From the NCBI RefSeq assembly GCF_016906305.1, contig NZ_JADDOL010000002.1:242421-306420 (forward strand): a DNA stretch of 64,000 nt, given 5' to 3'. Numbering within the stretch: position 1 is the first letter of the stretch; every line of letters starts with the position of its first letter. This document shows positions 40,208 to 48,477 of this stretch, in pieces. Made by a program: the position numbers and the translations under genes. The DNA comes from Alloalcanivorax marinus. Its GTDB lineage: Bacteria; Pseudomonadota; Gammaproteobacteria; Pseudomonadales; Alcanivoracaceae. The notes below the pieces were generated by a model. It was not told the DNA's origin, ran no database searches, and worked only from the letters and a program-made list of their open reading frames with translations.

Positions 40208-41173
40208 ATGACTGACTCTCAGACGACGACATCGTCCGCGCATTGCGGCCTTCGACGCAGTGTTCGGGTGCGATTCACTGGCAGTGAGGGGTTGAATCTG
40301 TGGGCCAGCCGCCATGGTGAAGACACGGCGCCCCCCGTATTGCTCCTGCACGGCGGCGGGCAGACCCGCCATGCCTGGTCCGACACGGCGATCGCACTGG
40401 CCGATGCCGGCTACTGCGCGTTTAGCCTGGACGCACGAGGCCACGGCGAAAGCGACTGGTCTCGAGAAGGCGACTACAGTGCCCGAGCCCTTGCAGCGGA
40501 CCTCAGCGCGGTGATTCGCTCGCTACCGGCCCGGCCGGTTATCGTCGGCGCGTCCATGGGTGGCCTGACCGCTTTGCTCACGCTTGGCGAAGACACCTCC
40601 CTGGATTGCGAGGCACTGGTACTGGTCGACGTGGCGCCAAGATTGGAACCTCGGGGCGTCCGCCGGATCATCGAATTCATGCGTCATCATCAGGACGGAT
40701 TCGAGACGCTGGAGCAGGTACGCGATGCTATCACCGCCTACAACCCGCGCCGCCCGCCATCAAAAGACCTCTCCGGGCTACGCAAAAACCTGCGTCAACA
40801 CGGTAATGGCCGGTTTTACTGGCACTGGGACCCAGCTTTTCTCAACCACGCGAACGCGCCAACCAAAGCCGGGAGCATGTTCGACCGAGCAAGGCTGGAG
40901 CTGGCGGCCCGCCAGTTGGACGTACCGGTGCTTTTGATACGTGGCTACTACAGCGATGTTCTTAGTGACCGGGGCGCAACAGAGCTGCTCACTCTAATAC
41001 CAGAGGCACGTTATGTCGTTCTGAAACAGGCCGGCCATATGGTCGCGGGAGACCGTAACAGTGTTTTTACCGAGGCGGTACTGCAATTTCTGAAAGAACG
41101 GCCAGCCGCCACTGAGCCGGAATCGTGCCGCACTGCCACTACGGAGCAACACCATGAAACACCCTTATCTTGA
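40208..41173 (+). CDS. Alpha/beta hydrolase (module B)
   Basis: A 321-residue alpha/beta hydrolase with HGGGQTRHAW (oxyanion), LDARGHGESDWS, nucleophile elbow GASMGG (Ser at about 118) and C-terminal KQAGHMVAGD carrying the catalytic His. Start ATG 40208 follows GGAAGAG; the frame extends 13 codons upstream through the operator, which argues against the longer form. It overlaps the BVMO gene by 20 bp. In this four-gene unit it is the likely esterase acting on the BVMO product, taking the part played by the HSL-type hydrolase in the first module. Confidence 0.85.
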   Translation: MTDSQTTTSSAHCGLRRSVRVRFTGSEGLNLWASRHGEDTAPPVLLLHGGGQTRHAWSDTAIALADAGYCAFSLDARGHGESDWSREGDYSARALAADLSAVIRSLPARPVIVGASMGGLTALLTLGEDTSLDCEALVLVDVAPRLEPRGVRRIIEFMRHHQDGFETLEQVRDAITAYNPRRPPSKDLSGLRKNLRQHGNGRFYWHWDPAFLNHANAPTKAGSMFDRARLELAARQLDVPVLLIRGYYSDVLSDRGATELLTLIPEARYVVLKQAGHMVAGDRNSVFTEAVLQFLKERPAATEPESCRTATTEQHHETPLS

Positions 41174-42656
41174 TGTTCTGATCGTCGGTGCGGGCCTGTC
41201 GGGAATTGGCGCGGCGTGTCACTTAAAGGAAAAATGCCCCAACGTCCGTTTTGGAATCGTTGAACGACGCAAACGGATCGGAGGCACCTGGGATTTATTC
41301 CGCTATCCCGGCATCCGCTCCGATTCCGACATGTTTACCCTGGGTTATAACTTTCGGCCCTGGACCGATACCAAGATGCTTGCCGACGGCCCTTCTATCC
41401 GTCGGTATATTGACGACACCGCACGCGAATACGATGTGAAACGCCGAATCCAGTTCGGTCTGAAAGTGATCTCGCAATCCTGGCATAGCGAAAAAAAACA
41501 CTGGATCGTCAAAGCCATCGACGAAGCAACCGATGAAGAGCACCAGTTCAGCACCGGCTTTGTATTCCATTGCACCGGATACTACAAATACGACTCCGGC
41601 TACACACCGGAGATTCCGGGGATCAACCAATTCCGCGGTGACGTAATCCATCCGCAACACTGGCCGGAAAACTACGATTACACTGGCAAACGGGTGGTGG
41701 TTATTGGCAGTGGCGCCACTGCCGTGACGCTGGTTCCGGCTATGGCCGACAAGGCGGATCATGTAGTGATGCTGCAGCGCTCGCCCACCTATGTAGCCAC
41801 CGTGCCGGAGCAGGATCTGATATCCAGGAACCTGCGCCGCATTCTGCCGGAGATGGCCGTTTACCGGCTGGCCCGGACCCGCAATATTCTGTTGCAAAGA
41901 GCGGTATATCGACTTTCTCTGAGTAAGCCCAAGGCGATGCGACGCCTGCTTTTGGCGACAGCGCGCCGGCAGCTCGGCCCGGAGGTCGATATGCGGCATT
42001 TCCAACCCCATTACAATCCCTGGGAAGAACGCATGTGCGCCGTTCCCAAGGGTGATCTCTTCAAGGTTATCCGCGAAGGCCAGGCCTCCGTGGTCACCGA
42101 CCACATCGAAGCGGTCACCGAAACCGGGATCCAATTGAAGTCCGGCGCTCATATCGACGCTGATGTTCTGATCACAGCCACTGGCCTTGATTTGCAGCTA
42201 TTCGGTGGCGCGAGGTTGGAAGTCGACGGCCGTGAGGTTCATGTGGCGGACGCCCTGATGTACAAGGGACTGATGCTCGAAGGGGTACCAAATATGGCCC
42301 TGGTGTTCGGTTACACCAACGCTTCTTGGACGCTGAAGGCCGACATCGCCTCTGAATTCGTCTGCCGCCTCCTGAATCACATGCGCGATATTGGCGCCCG
42401 GGTGGTCACACCCGTCGATGGACAAGGGAGCAAGACCCAGATGAACTTTCTTAATTTACGTTCCGGATATGTTCTTCGCGCCAACGACCGCCTCCCTCGT
42501 CAGGGCAGCAGGACCCCCTGGCAGAATCTTGATGACTATTTGCGTGACCTGCCCGCATTACGCTATGGCAATCTCGAGGATGGCCACCTTCGTTTTGAGG
42601 GAAGTAGCATCAAGCGCGGAAGGAACAGCGTATTTCGCAAGTTACTGAGTGCCTGA
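41154..42656 (+). CDS. AlmA/EthA-type flavin monooxygenase (BVMO)
   Basis: A 500-residue FAD/NADPH-dependent monooxygenase. It has the N-terminal VLIVGAGLSGIGAACHL, the long signature GGTWDLFRYPGIRSDSDMFT, a BVMO fingerprint F-x-G-x3-H-x3-W-P as FRGDVIHPQHWP, and the NADPH motif VVVIGSGATAVTL. Length and these motifs match the AlmA/EthA group; AlmA is linked to long-chain (above about C30) alkane use in Acinetobacter and Alcanivorax, and EthA is a ketone BVMO. The ATG is inside the preceding gene, showing coupled translation. The actual substrate may be a long-chain ketone formed by the SDR next door. Confidence 0.9.
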   Translation: MKHPYLDVLIVGAGLSGIGAACHLKEKCPNVRFGIVERRKRIGGTWDLFRYPGIRSDSDMFTLGYNFRPWTDTKMLADGPSIRRYIDDTAREYDVKRRIQFGLKVISQSWHSEKKHWIVKAIDEATDEEHQFSTGFVFHCTGYYKYDSGYTPEIPGINQFRGDVIHPQHWPENYDYTGKRVVVIGSGATAVTLVPAMADKADHVVMLQRSPTYVATVPEQDLISRNLRRILPEMAVYRLARTRNILLQRAVYRLSLSKPKAMRRLLLATARRQLGPEVDMRHFQPHYNPWEERMCAVPKGDLFKVIREGQASVVTDHIEAVTETGIQLKSGAHIDADVLITATGLDLQLFGGARLEVDGREVHVADALMYKGLMLEGVPNMALVFGYTNASWTLKADIASEFVCRLLNHMRDIGARVVTPVDGQGSKTQMNFLNLRSGYVLRANDRLPRQGSRTPWQNLDDYLRDLPALRYGNLEDGHLRFEGSSIKRGRNSVFRKLLSA

Positions 42657-42680
42657 TCCGCCTACCTGTTGGAGCATATT

Positions 42681-43544
42681 ATGAAACGTTTTTACGGGAA
42701 AGTCGCTGCGATTACTGGTGCCGGTTCAGGCATAGGTCGAGCGACCGCCATGCTGCTGGCTAAAAAAGGCTGCCATTTGGCTCTGTCGGATATTGACGAA
42801 AACAGTCTAAAAGACATCGCCATCGACCTGCGCGACTACCCGGTCAGAGTCACCACCCATGTTGTTAATGTAAGCCGAAGGAATGAGGTCTATCGGTATG
42901 CGGATCAATGTGTCAAGGAGCACGGACAGGTTAACTTGATAATGAACAATGCCGGCGTTGGACTCGGAGAAACCGTCGATGCCATGAGCTATGACAACTT
43001 CGAATGGCTTATGAACATTAACTTCTGGGGGGTGGTATACGGAACCAAGGCCTTTCTGCCTTACCTCAAGCAATCCGGCGACGGCCACGTGATAAACATC
43101 TCGAGCATCTTTGGCATCATTGGAGTCCCCACCCAATCAGCCTATAACGCCGCGAAATTCGCTGTTCGAGGGTTCACCGAGTCGCTGCGCGAAGAACTGG
43201 ACATTGAGCGAAGCTGTGTCAGTGCAACCTGCGTGCACCCGGGCGGCGTCAAGACCAACATTGCGCGTAATAGCCGAATGGGTGATATGGGGAACATAGC
43301 CCCGGGCAGCAAGGAGGAAATTACGGAACTTTTCGATCGCATCGCCCGGTCCACGCCGGAACAGGCAGCCAACGCTATCCTCCACGCGGTTCGCAAGAAC
43401 CGGCGTCGCGTGTTGATAGGTAATGACGCAACGATACTGGACGCCGGCCAACGCCTGATGCCGGCGGGCTATCAGCGGCCCCTCGAAGCGCTCTTTCGAA
43501 TGCGACAGGGGCGGCAAAAAATGTCTAGTCAATCATCGCAATAA
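42681..43544 (+). CDS. Short-chain dehydrogenase/reductase (module B)
   Basis: A 287-residue classical SDR with TGAGSGIGRATAMLL, NNAGVGLGET, and Ser/Tyr/Lys in NISSIFGIIGVPTQSAYNAAKFA. ATG at 42681 with GGAG upstream is chosen over a TTG four codons earlier. The C-terminal portion (ILDAGQRLMPAGYQRPLEALF) is like the SDRs found beside BVMO genes. With the BVMO ahead and the di-iron protein behind it, oxidation of a secondary alcohol to a ketone is the most economical role (inference). Confidence 0.87.
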   Translation: MKRFYGKVAAITGAGSGIGRATAMLLAKKGCHLALSDIDENSLKDIAIDLRDYPVRVTTHVVNVSRRNEVYRYADQCVKEHGQVNLIMNNAGVGLGETVDAMSYDNFEWLMNINFWGVVYGTKAFLPYLKQSGDGHVINISSIFGIIGVPTQSAYNAAKFAVRGFTESLREELDIERSCVSATCVHPGGVKTNIARNSRMGDMGNIAPGSKEEITELFDRIARSTPEQAANAILHAVRKNRRRVLIGNDATILDAGQRLMPAGYQRPLEALFRMRQGRQKMSSQSSQ

Positions 43545-43576
43545 GCAGGATCAAACTTCAAAAAGAGGGCCGAGTC

Positions 43577-44488
43577 ATGGGTTTAAAGAAGAGAACTAGT
43601 GCAAAGACGTCCAATGTCCTGAACGGTGCGTCAGTGGGCATCCCTCCCCGTCACATAGACTTCCAGTTTCCGGACACAACACCAAAGTACTTCTATGCGG
43701 ACAACGCTACGGCAACCACATTCTTTGCCATGCTGTCGGGGTTCTTTCCACCCGGCGAGCGCTACTTCATGGATTCGGTGCGTTATTTTCGAAGCCATGT
43801 CACCGACACGCAGCAGCGAGCGGCCATTTCCGGATTCATGGGGCAAGAAGCCATTCATGGTCGCGAGCATGACCGCCTTAACGAATTGCTTGCCGAGAGG
43901 GGCTTCGACATGGACACTCCGGACCGCTTCGTAAAATTCGGCCTCCGCATTCTGAAAATGTTACCGAAGAGAACCCAGCTTGCCGCCACTACTTTCATGG
44001 AACATTTTACCGCCTTGCTTGCGGAGCAGCTATTGGAAGACGAGACGTTTCAAAGTCTGGCCGACCCGGAGATGATAAAGATATGGCAATGGCATGCTCT
44101 TGAGGAGCTTGAACACAAATCTGTTGCTTATAACGTTTACGAAATCATCGGCAATAGTCACGGTGAGCGGATCGCAGCGACGGCGGCATCCCTGGTTGTG
44201 CTCTTGCCGATGTTGGGGATCACTTGGGCATGGATGCTCGCCAAGGACGGGAAGCTGGGCAGCGTCAAGGACAATGCCATTGGATTGAACGTACTGTTCG
44301 GTCCAAAGGGATTTGTCTCCGGGATTATGCGCCGCCTTCCGGAGTTCGTTGATCGACGTTACCATCCTGACAATCACGACACGCGGGCACTGGAAGATAC
44401 GTGGCGACAACGCCTGTTCGCTGAAAATGGATCACTATACCGAGCTTACAGAAACCGTCCCGACAGCGACCAAGTCAAGATGGCCTAA
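43577..44488 (+). CDS. Ferritin-like di-iron protein (PF10118-type), module B
   Basis: A 303-residue paralogue of the protein at 16006. The same predicted metal ligands are present: Glu61 in GER, Glu91-x2-His94 plus His98, Glu142 in MEHFTA and Glu177-x2-His180, followed by the shared KSVAYNVY segment. A hydrophobic helix (AATAASLVVLLPMLGITWAW) lies around 195-215. It is the last gene of a four-gene operon and is followed at once by a strong bidirectional terminator. The family name says hydrolase, but the metal pattern fits di-iron oxidases or oxygenases better. Role undetermined. Confidence 0.75.
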   Translation: MGLKKRTSAKTSNVLNGASVGIPPRHIDFQFPDTTPKYFYADNATATTFFAMLSGFFPPGERYFMDSVRYFRSHVTDTQQRAAISGFMGQEAIHGREHDRLNELLAERGFDMDTPDRFVKFGLRILKMLPKRTQLAATTFMEHFTALLAEQLLEDETFQSLADPEMIKIWQWHALEELEHKSVAYNVYEIIGNSHGERIAATAASLVVLLPMLGITWAWMLAKDGKLGSVKDNAIGLNVLFGPKGFVSGIMRRLPEFVDRRYHPDNHDTRALEDTWRQRLFAENGSLYRAYRNRPDSDQVKMA

Positions 44489-44520
44489 TATCCGAATTCC
44501 GCCGCCCCAAAAGACCTGGG

Positions 44521-44560
44521 GACGACATTAGCACTACCGTTTGGTGGCGCTAATGTCGTC
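44521..44560. terminator. Bidirectional terminator between convergent operons
   Basis: A 40-base hairpin: 12-bp perfect outer stem GACGACATTAGC / GCTAATGTCGTC, further inner pairs, and a GTTT loop. It lies 32 bp after the rightward module B and directly abuts the stop codon of the leftward GMC gene (44561). Poly-T is lacking on both sides, but the stem strength and convergent placement indicate a shared terminator. Confidence 0.75.
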
Positions 44561-46159
44561 TCATCGTTGATCCTGAATGATATAACCAGCCGCTTTCTCG
44601 CCGATCATCATGCTTGCCGCGTTAGTGTTGCCACTGATCAAAGAAGGCATGACGGACGCATCAGCAACGCGCAATCCTAACACGCCCCTGACTCTTAACC
44701 GATCATCCACTACGGCCAGATCATCCACCCCCATACGGCAAGTGCCCACCGGATGATAAATAGTTTCAGCGCGCTGCCTGATATCGTCCTCAATTTGGGT
44801 ATCGGTTACCACATCGCTCGCCGGTAGATCTTCTCCTCCAAAAACCTCGGCGAAAGCTTTTGTCTGGAACACCCGCCGAGCCAGTTTGACGCCCTCTCTC
44901 AGGACGCCAAGATCGTCAGCATCGGAAAGATAACAGGGATCGATGAGCGGGGCGCTGAGAGGGTTGCTATCGGCGAGACGAATCCAACCGCGGCTTTTAG
45001 GCCGCAACTGGCATACATGAATGGTGCAGCCAAAGCCTGACGTGAATTCCCTGCCATGATCGCGCAAAAATGCGGGCAGAAAATGCATCTGCACATCCGG
45101 GCGCGTCCCTTCGCCGACATTAATAAACGCCCCCGCCTCAGCCGCATTGCTGGCTAGAAAGCCGCGCCGATGGCGGAAGTACTGATAGAACGCTCGCATC
45201 AAACGCGGTAGAAAGTAAGGGGAGAAGCCAATTGACTGTTTGCTACGATCGTGAATCGAAATAGTCATATCCAGATGGTCTTGAAGATTACACCCCACCT
45301 CTGGACAGTCCACCAGACAATCAACGCCAACACTTTGTAAATGGTCACGGTCACCAATGCCTGAAAGCATCAGCAAATGGGGCGAGTTGATTGCCCCACC
45401 CGAAAGTACGACTTCCCGATTTGCCCGAACGGTGTGAGATGAGCCGGCCGTATCGCTATACTCGACGGCTACCGCACGTCCATTTTCGATCACTACCCGG
45501 GAAACCATTGCATTAGTCAGAATGGTCAAATTACCGCGGCTCCTCGCCGGATCGAGAAACGCCCTCGCGGCGCTCCAGCGTCGCCCATCTTTTTGCGTCA
45601 CTTGGAATTGGCCGAAGCCGCGCTGCGATTCACCGTTGAAATCATCGTTACGCTTTTCGCCTAGTTCTTCCCCGGCGCGAATGAACAACTCAGTCAGCGG
45701 ATTAGGATCCCTGACCCGAGTGACGTTCAGCGGTCCTCCGTTACCGTGCCAGGCGTCCGGCGGATACTCCTCATTGTGCTCATGCGCGTTGAAGATGGGC
45801 CGGACATCATCCCACCCCCAACCCTTCAGCCCGCTGTCCCGCCAGGCATCGTAATCCTCAGGTTGTCCACGAATATAAACCATGGCGTTGATTGAGCTAC
45901 TGCCACCGAGAGTTTTTCCACGGGGCCAATAGAGCTGCCTACTGTCAAGCGCTCGTTGAGCCACTGTTTGATAACCCCAGTTACGCTTGCCCTCCCTGAT
46001 CAAACCGATCACCCCGAACGGCACGTTCACAAACCCGCTGTTGTCGTGCGGACCCGCCTCCAGCAAGCAAACAGAGAATCGGCCGGACTCGCTTAGTCGG
46101 TTGGCCAGGACACAACCGGCGGATCCCGCTCCGACTACGATGAAATCATATTCATCCAC
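44561..46159 (-). CDS. GMC-family oxidoreductase
   Basis: A 532-residue FAD-dependent alcohol dehydrogenase/oxidase of the GMC family, paralogous to the AlkJ-like gene at 11213. YDFIVVGAGSAGCVLANRLSE binds FAD, GGSSSINAMVYIRG and GGAINSPHLLMLSGIG are the family signatures, and IYHPVGTCRMG carries the active-site His. GTG at 46159 is preferred, since AGGAG lies just upstream and it places the FAD motif at residue 5-20; the start overlaps the end of the preceding gene by 8 bp. It is the last gene of the leftward operon v and may oxidise an alcohol intermediate. Confidence 0.87.
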   Translation of the reverse strand: MDEYDFIVVGAGSAGCVLANRLSESGRFSVCLLEAGPHDNSGFVNVPFGVIGLIREGKRNWGYQTVAQRALDSRQLYWPRGKTLGGSSSINAMVYIRGQPEDYDAWRDSGLKGWGWDDVRPIFNAHEHNEEYPPDAWHGNGGPLNVTRVRDPNPLTELFIRAGEELGEKRNDDFNGESQRGFGQFQVTQKDGRRWSAARAFLDPARSRGNLTILTNAMVSRVVIENGRAVAVEYSDTAGSSHTVRANREVVLSGGAINSPHLLMLSGIGDRDHLQSVGVDCLVDCPEVGCNLQDHLDMTISIHDRSKQSIGFSPYFLPRLMRAFYQYFRHRRGFLASNAAEAGAFINVGEGTRPDVQMHFLPAFLRDHGREFTSGFGCTIHVCQLRPKSRGWIRLADSNPLSAPLIDPCYLSDADDLGVLREGVKLARRVFQTKAFAEVFGGEDLPASDVVTDTQIEDDIRQRAETIYHPVGTCRMGVDDLAVVDDRLRVRGVLGLRVADASVMPSLISGNTNAASMMIGEKAAGYIIQDQR

Positions 46160-47264
46160 GATCGCACTCCTCTCCGAGGGCGGCGATACGATCAAGATGG
46201 TAGTCACCATGGCCGTGTGTTAGGGAGCAGTACGTCATGAGACGAAAGTAATGGCCTATATCAAGCTCTTCGGTGACCCCGATACCGCCGTGAATCTGGA
46301 TCGCCTGTTGCGCGATCTTTACCCCCTTGTCGGCGTAGTACGCCTTGGTGGCCGAACAAGCGTGTTCCCGCTCGAGCGTATCGTCTAGATCCGCTTTGAC
46401 GGAAACCATGAACAGCATCGACTCCAACTGTTGAAGATCCGTGAACATATCCACAAGGTAATGTTGGATTACCTGGAAGCTGCCGATCGGCGCACCGAAC
46501 TGCTTCCGCGTCTTTGCGTAATCAAGAGTGCGCTGATAAAGCGCGCTGGCGGCGCCATACATGCGCGCGCAATCGAGCGCCTGCAGCCAGGCGACCGTCT
46601 TGCTGACGGCGCGCTCCACCTTCACGCCACGAGAAAGAATCATCTCCTCGTCAATCACCACGTCATCGAACAGTACATCGGCAAGCCGGCTACCGTCCAA
46701 GCCCCGATAGCGGGTCACCTCGCAGCCTTCAAGCGGCACAAGGACCAAGGTCAGCTCATCTCCAAGCATCGCCGTCGTCAGCACCCTATTCGCGCAGCCA
46801 CCATCAGGAACGAAATTCTTCCGTCCAGACAATTTGCTACCGTTAATCGACAGGGATGGCTTCAAAATATTGTATCCGGCGTGATAGTCATAGAGCGCGC
46901 ATGCCACTCTCTCATCATCATCGACAATGGATTGCAATACCTTCAATGCCCGCTCAGTACCCAGATACTCGAGAAGTTTTCCAGGACCGATCACCAGATC
47001 GACATAGGGATCCAGACACAAGACGGCGCCGGCTTCCCTAACAATCATCGCCACGTCGATCAGATCGCCGCCATAGCCTCCGACCGACTCAGGAAACGGC
47101 AGACCAAACCAGCCTAGCTCGCGCATCAACTCCCATCGTGATGGATCACAATGATTGAGTTGGTTGAGTTGTTGCATGTAGGTATCAAAACCATAGTGAT
47201 CCTTGAGATACCGCCGCGCCGTATCGGCAACCATGGTCGTGTTATCGGAAAGATTGAATTCCAT
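46152..47264 (-). CDS. Acyl-CoA dehydrogenase, small-partner type
   Basis: A 370-residue acyl-CoA dehydrogenase homologue. The fold is recognisable from FPESVGGYGGDLIDVAMIVREAG, TRKQFGAPIGSFQVIQHYL and QAIQIHGGIGVTEELDIGHYF, but the middle FAD-side motif is degenerate and the C-terminus ends with YHLDRIAAL rather than a catalytic Glu motif. Together with the adjacent full-type gene (9 bp away) this looks like the paired subunits of alpha2-beta2 acyl-CoA dehydrogenases known for steroid and other bulky acyl-CoAs in actinobacteria. Pairing is inferred from context. Confidence 0.82.
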   Translation of the reverse strand: MEFNLSDNTTMVADTARRYLKDHYGFDTYMQQLNQLNHCDPSRWELMRELGWFGLPFPESVGGYGGDLIDVAMIVREAGAVLCLDPYVDLVIGPGKLLEYLGTERALKVLQSIVDDDERVACALYDYHAGYNILKPSLSINGSKLSGRKNFVPDGGCANRVLTTAMLGDELTLVLVPLEGCEVTRYRGLDGSRLADVLFDDVVIDEEMILSRGVKVERAVSKTVAWLQALDCARMYGAASALYQRTLDYAKTRKQFGAPIGSFQVIQHYLVDMFTDLQQLESMLFMVSVKADLDDTLEREHACSATKAYYADKGVKIAQQAIQIHGGIGVTEELDIGHYFRLMTYCSLTHGHGDYHLDRIAALGEECDRG

Positions 47265-47273
47265 TATGACCTC

Positions 47274-48434
47274 TCATAAACCTAACAGCATCTTGGCAAG
47301 CACGTTCTTCTGAATCTCGTTCGATCCGCCATAAATCGTGCAGGCACGAAGAAAATTGTACCGACGAGGGGAATGATTAAAGCTTTCATTACCCACCGCT
47401 GATGAACTATCCCAGACAAGCGACATCAACCCGCCCATCTCGACCATCGCTTGGGACATTTTCTGCTGTAGCTCGGTACCCTTGATCTTGAGACCGGAAG
47501 ACTCCGGTCCAAAAGGTCGGCCCTCGTCTGTCGCGGCAACGGTCCTAAAGTTGGTGTACTCCAACGCCATCAGTTCGACTTCCAGCTCGGCCACACGTCG
47601 TCGCGCCTGTTGCTTATCGATGTAATACGGAGCTTCGTCAATAGCCATCTTCATGCGCGCCAATGCATAGTGACTGTCGGCAACGCCGGCGATCGTTGTG
47701 CGCTCATGCGTTAACAAAAACTTGGCGATCGTCCACCCCATACCCTCCTTCCCCACCAGATTGTCCAGCGGCACCTTGACATCGGTGAAATACACTTCGT
47801 TGAGGTGATGGTGCCCATCAATGGTATAAATGGGACGAACCTCGATACCCGGCGTGTTCATATCTATTAGCAGGAAAGAGATGCCCTGTTGCTTCTTGGC
47901 ATCGGGGTCGGTTCTGACAAGACAGAACATCATGTCCGCCCAATGCGCTTGGGTGGTCCAAATCTTCTGGCCATTGACCAGGTAATGGTCCCGTTTGCGC
48001 TCGGCGCGGGTTTTAAGGGATGCGAGGTCCGATCCGGCATTGGGCTCGGAATAACCCTGGCACCAAAGCGTCTCGCCGCTGGCTATCCCGGGCAGCCATC
48101 GCTCTTTTTGTTCCGCGGATCCGAACGTGTAGATCACAGGGCCTACCATGGCGACACCGAAGGGACTTACCGGAGGCGCCCCAGCCATGGCCCTCTCAAG
48201 ATCAAAAAGATAACGCTGTGTCGCGGTCCATCCCGGACCTCCGTATTGTTCAGGCCAAGTTACCGCCAGCCAACCCTGTTTACCGAGCCGTTTCTCCCAT
48301 TGCTGTTGCTGCGATTTTTCCGGCATTTCGCCAAGCGCGGAAATACGACTAATCTCTTCAGGAATATTTTCCCGCATCCATGCGCGTATCGTCTTTTGAA
48401 ACTCCTGCTCTTCCTGCGTAAATTGCAAGTTCAT
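47274..48434 (-). CDS. Acyl-CoA dehydrogenase
   Basis: A 386-residue acyl-CoA dehydrogenase with YSEPNAGSDLASL for FAD and substrate contact, KIWTTQAHWADMMFCLVRT, a conserved RPIYTIDGHHHLNEVYF section and the C-terminal CTIYGGSNEIQKNVLAKMLL. ATG 48434 with GAGGAAAA is selected; the frame extends 39 codons upstream without family similarity. The pattern matches FadE-type enzymes that form heterotetramers, in line with the neighbouring shorter homologue. It follows an acyl-CoA synthetase gene by 43 bp, so the acid could be activated and dehydrogenated by successive products. Confidence 0.87.
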   Translation of the reverse strand: MNLQFTQEEQEFQKTIRAWMRENIPEEISRISALGEMPEKSQQQQWEKRLGKQGWLAVTWPEQYGGPGWTATQRYLFDLERAMAGAPPVSPFGVAMVGPVIYTFGSAEQKERWLPGIASGETLWCQGYSEPNAGSDLASLKTRAERKRDHYLVNGQKIWTTQAHWADMMFCLVRTDPDAKKQQGISFLLIDMNTPGIEVRPIYTIDGHHHLNEVYFTDVKVPLDNLVGKEGMGWTIAKFLLTHERTTIAGVADSHYALARMKMAIDEAPYYIDKQQARRRVAELEVELMALEYTNFRTVAATDEGRPFGPESSGLKIKGTELQQKMSQAMVEMGGLMSLVWDSSSAVGNESFNHSPRRYNFLRACTIYGGSNEIQKNVLAKMLLGL

Positions 48435-48477
48435 AATTTTCCTCATCCAAGCAAGTGGTTTTGACAAGAATGATAAA

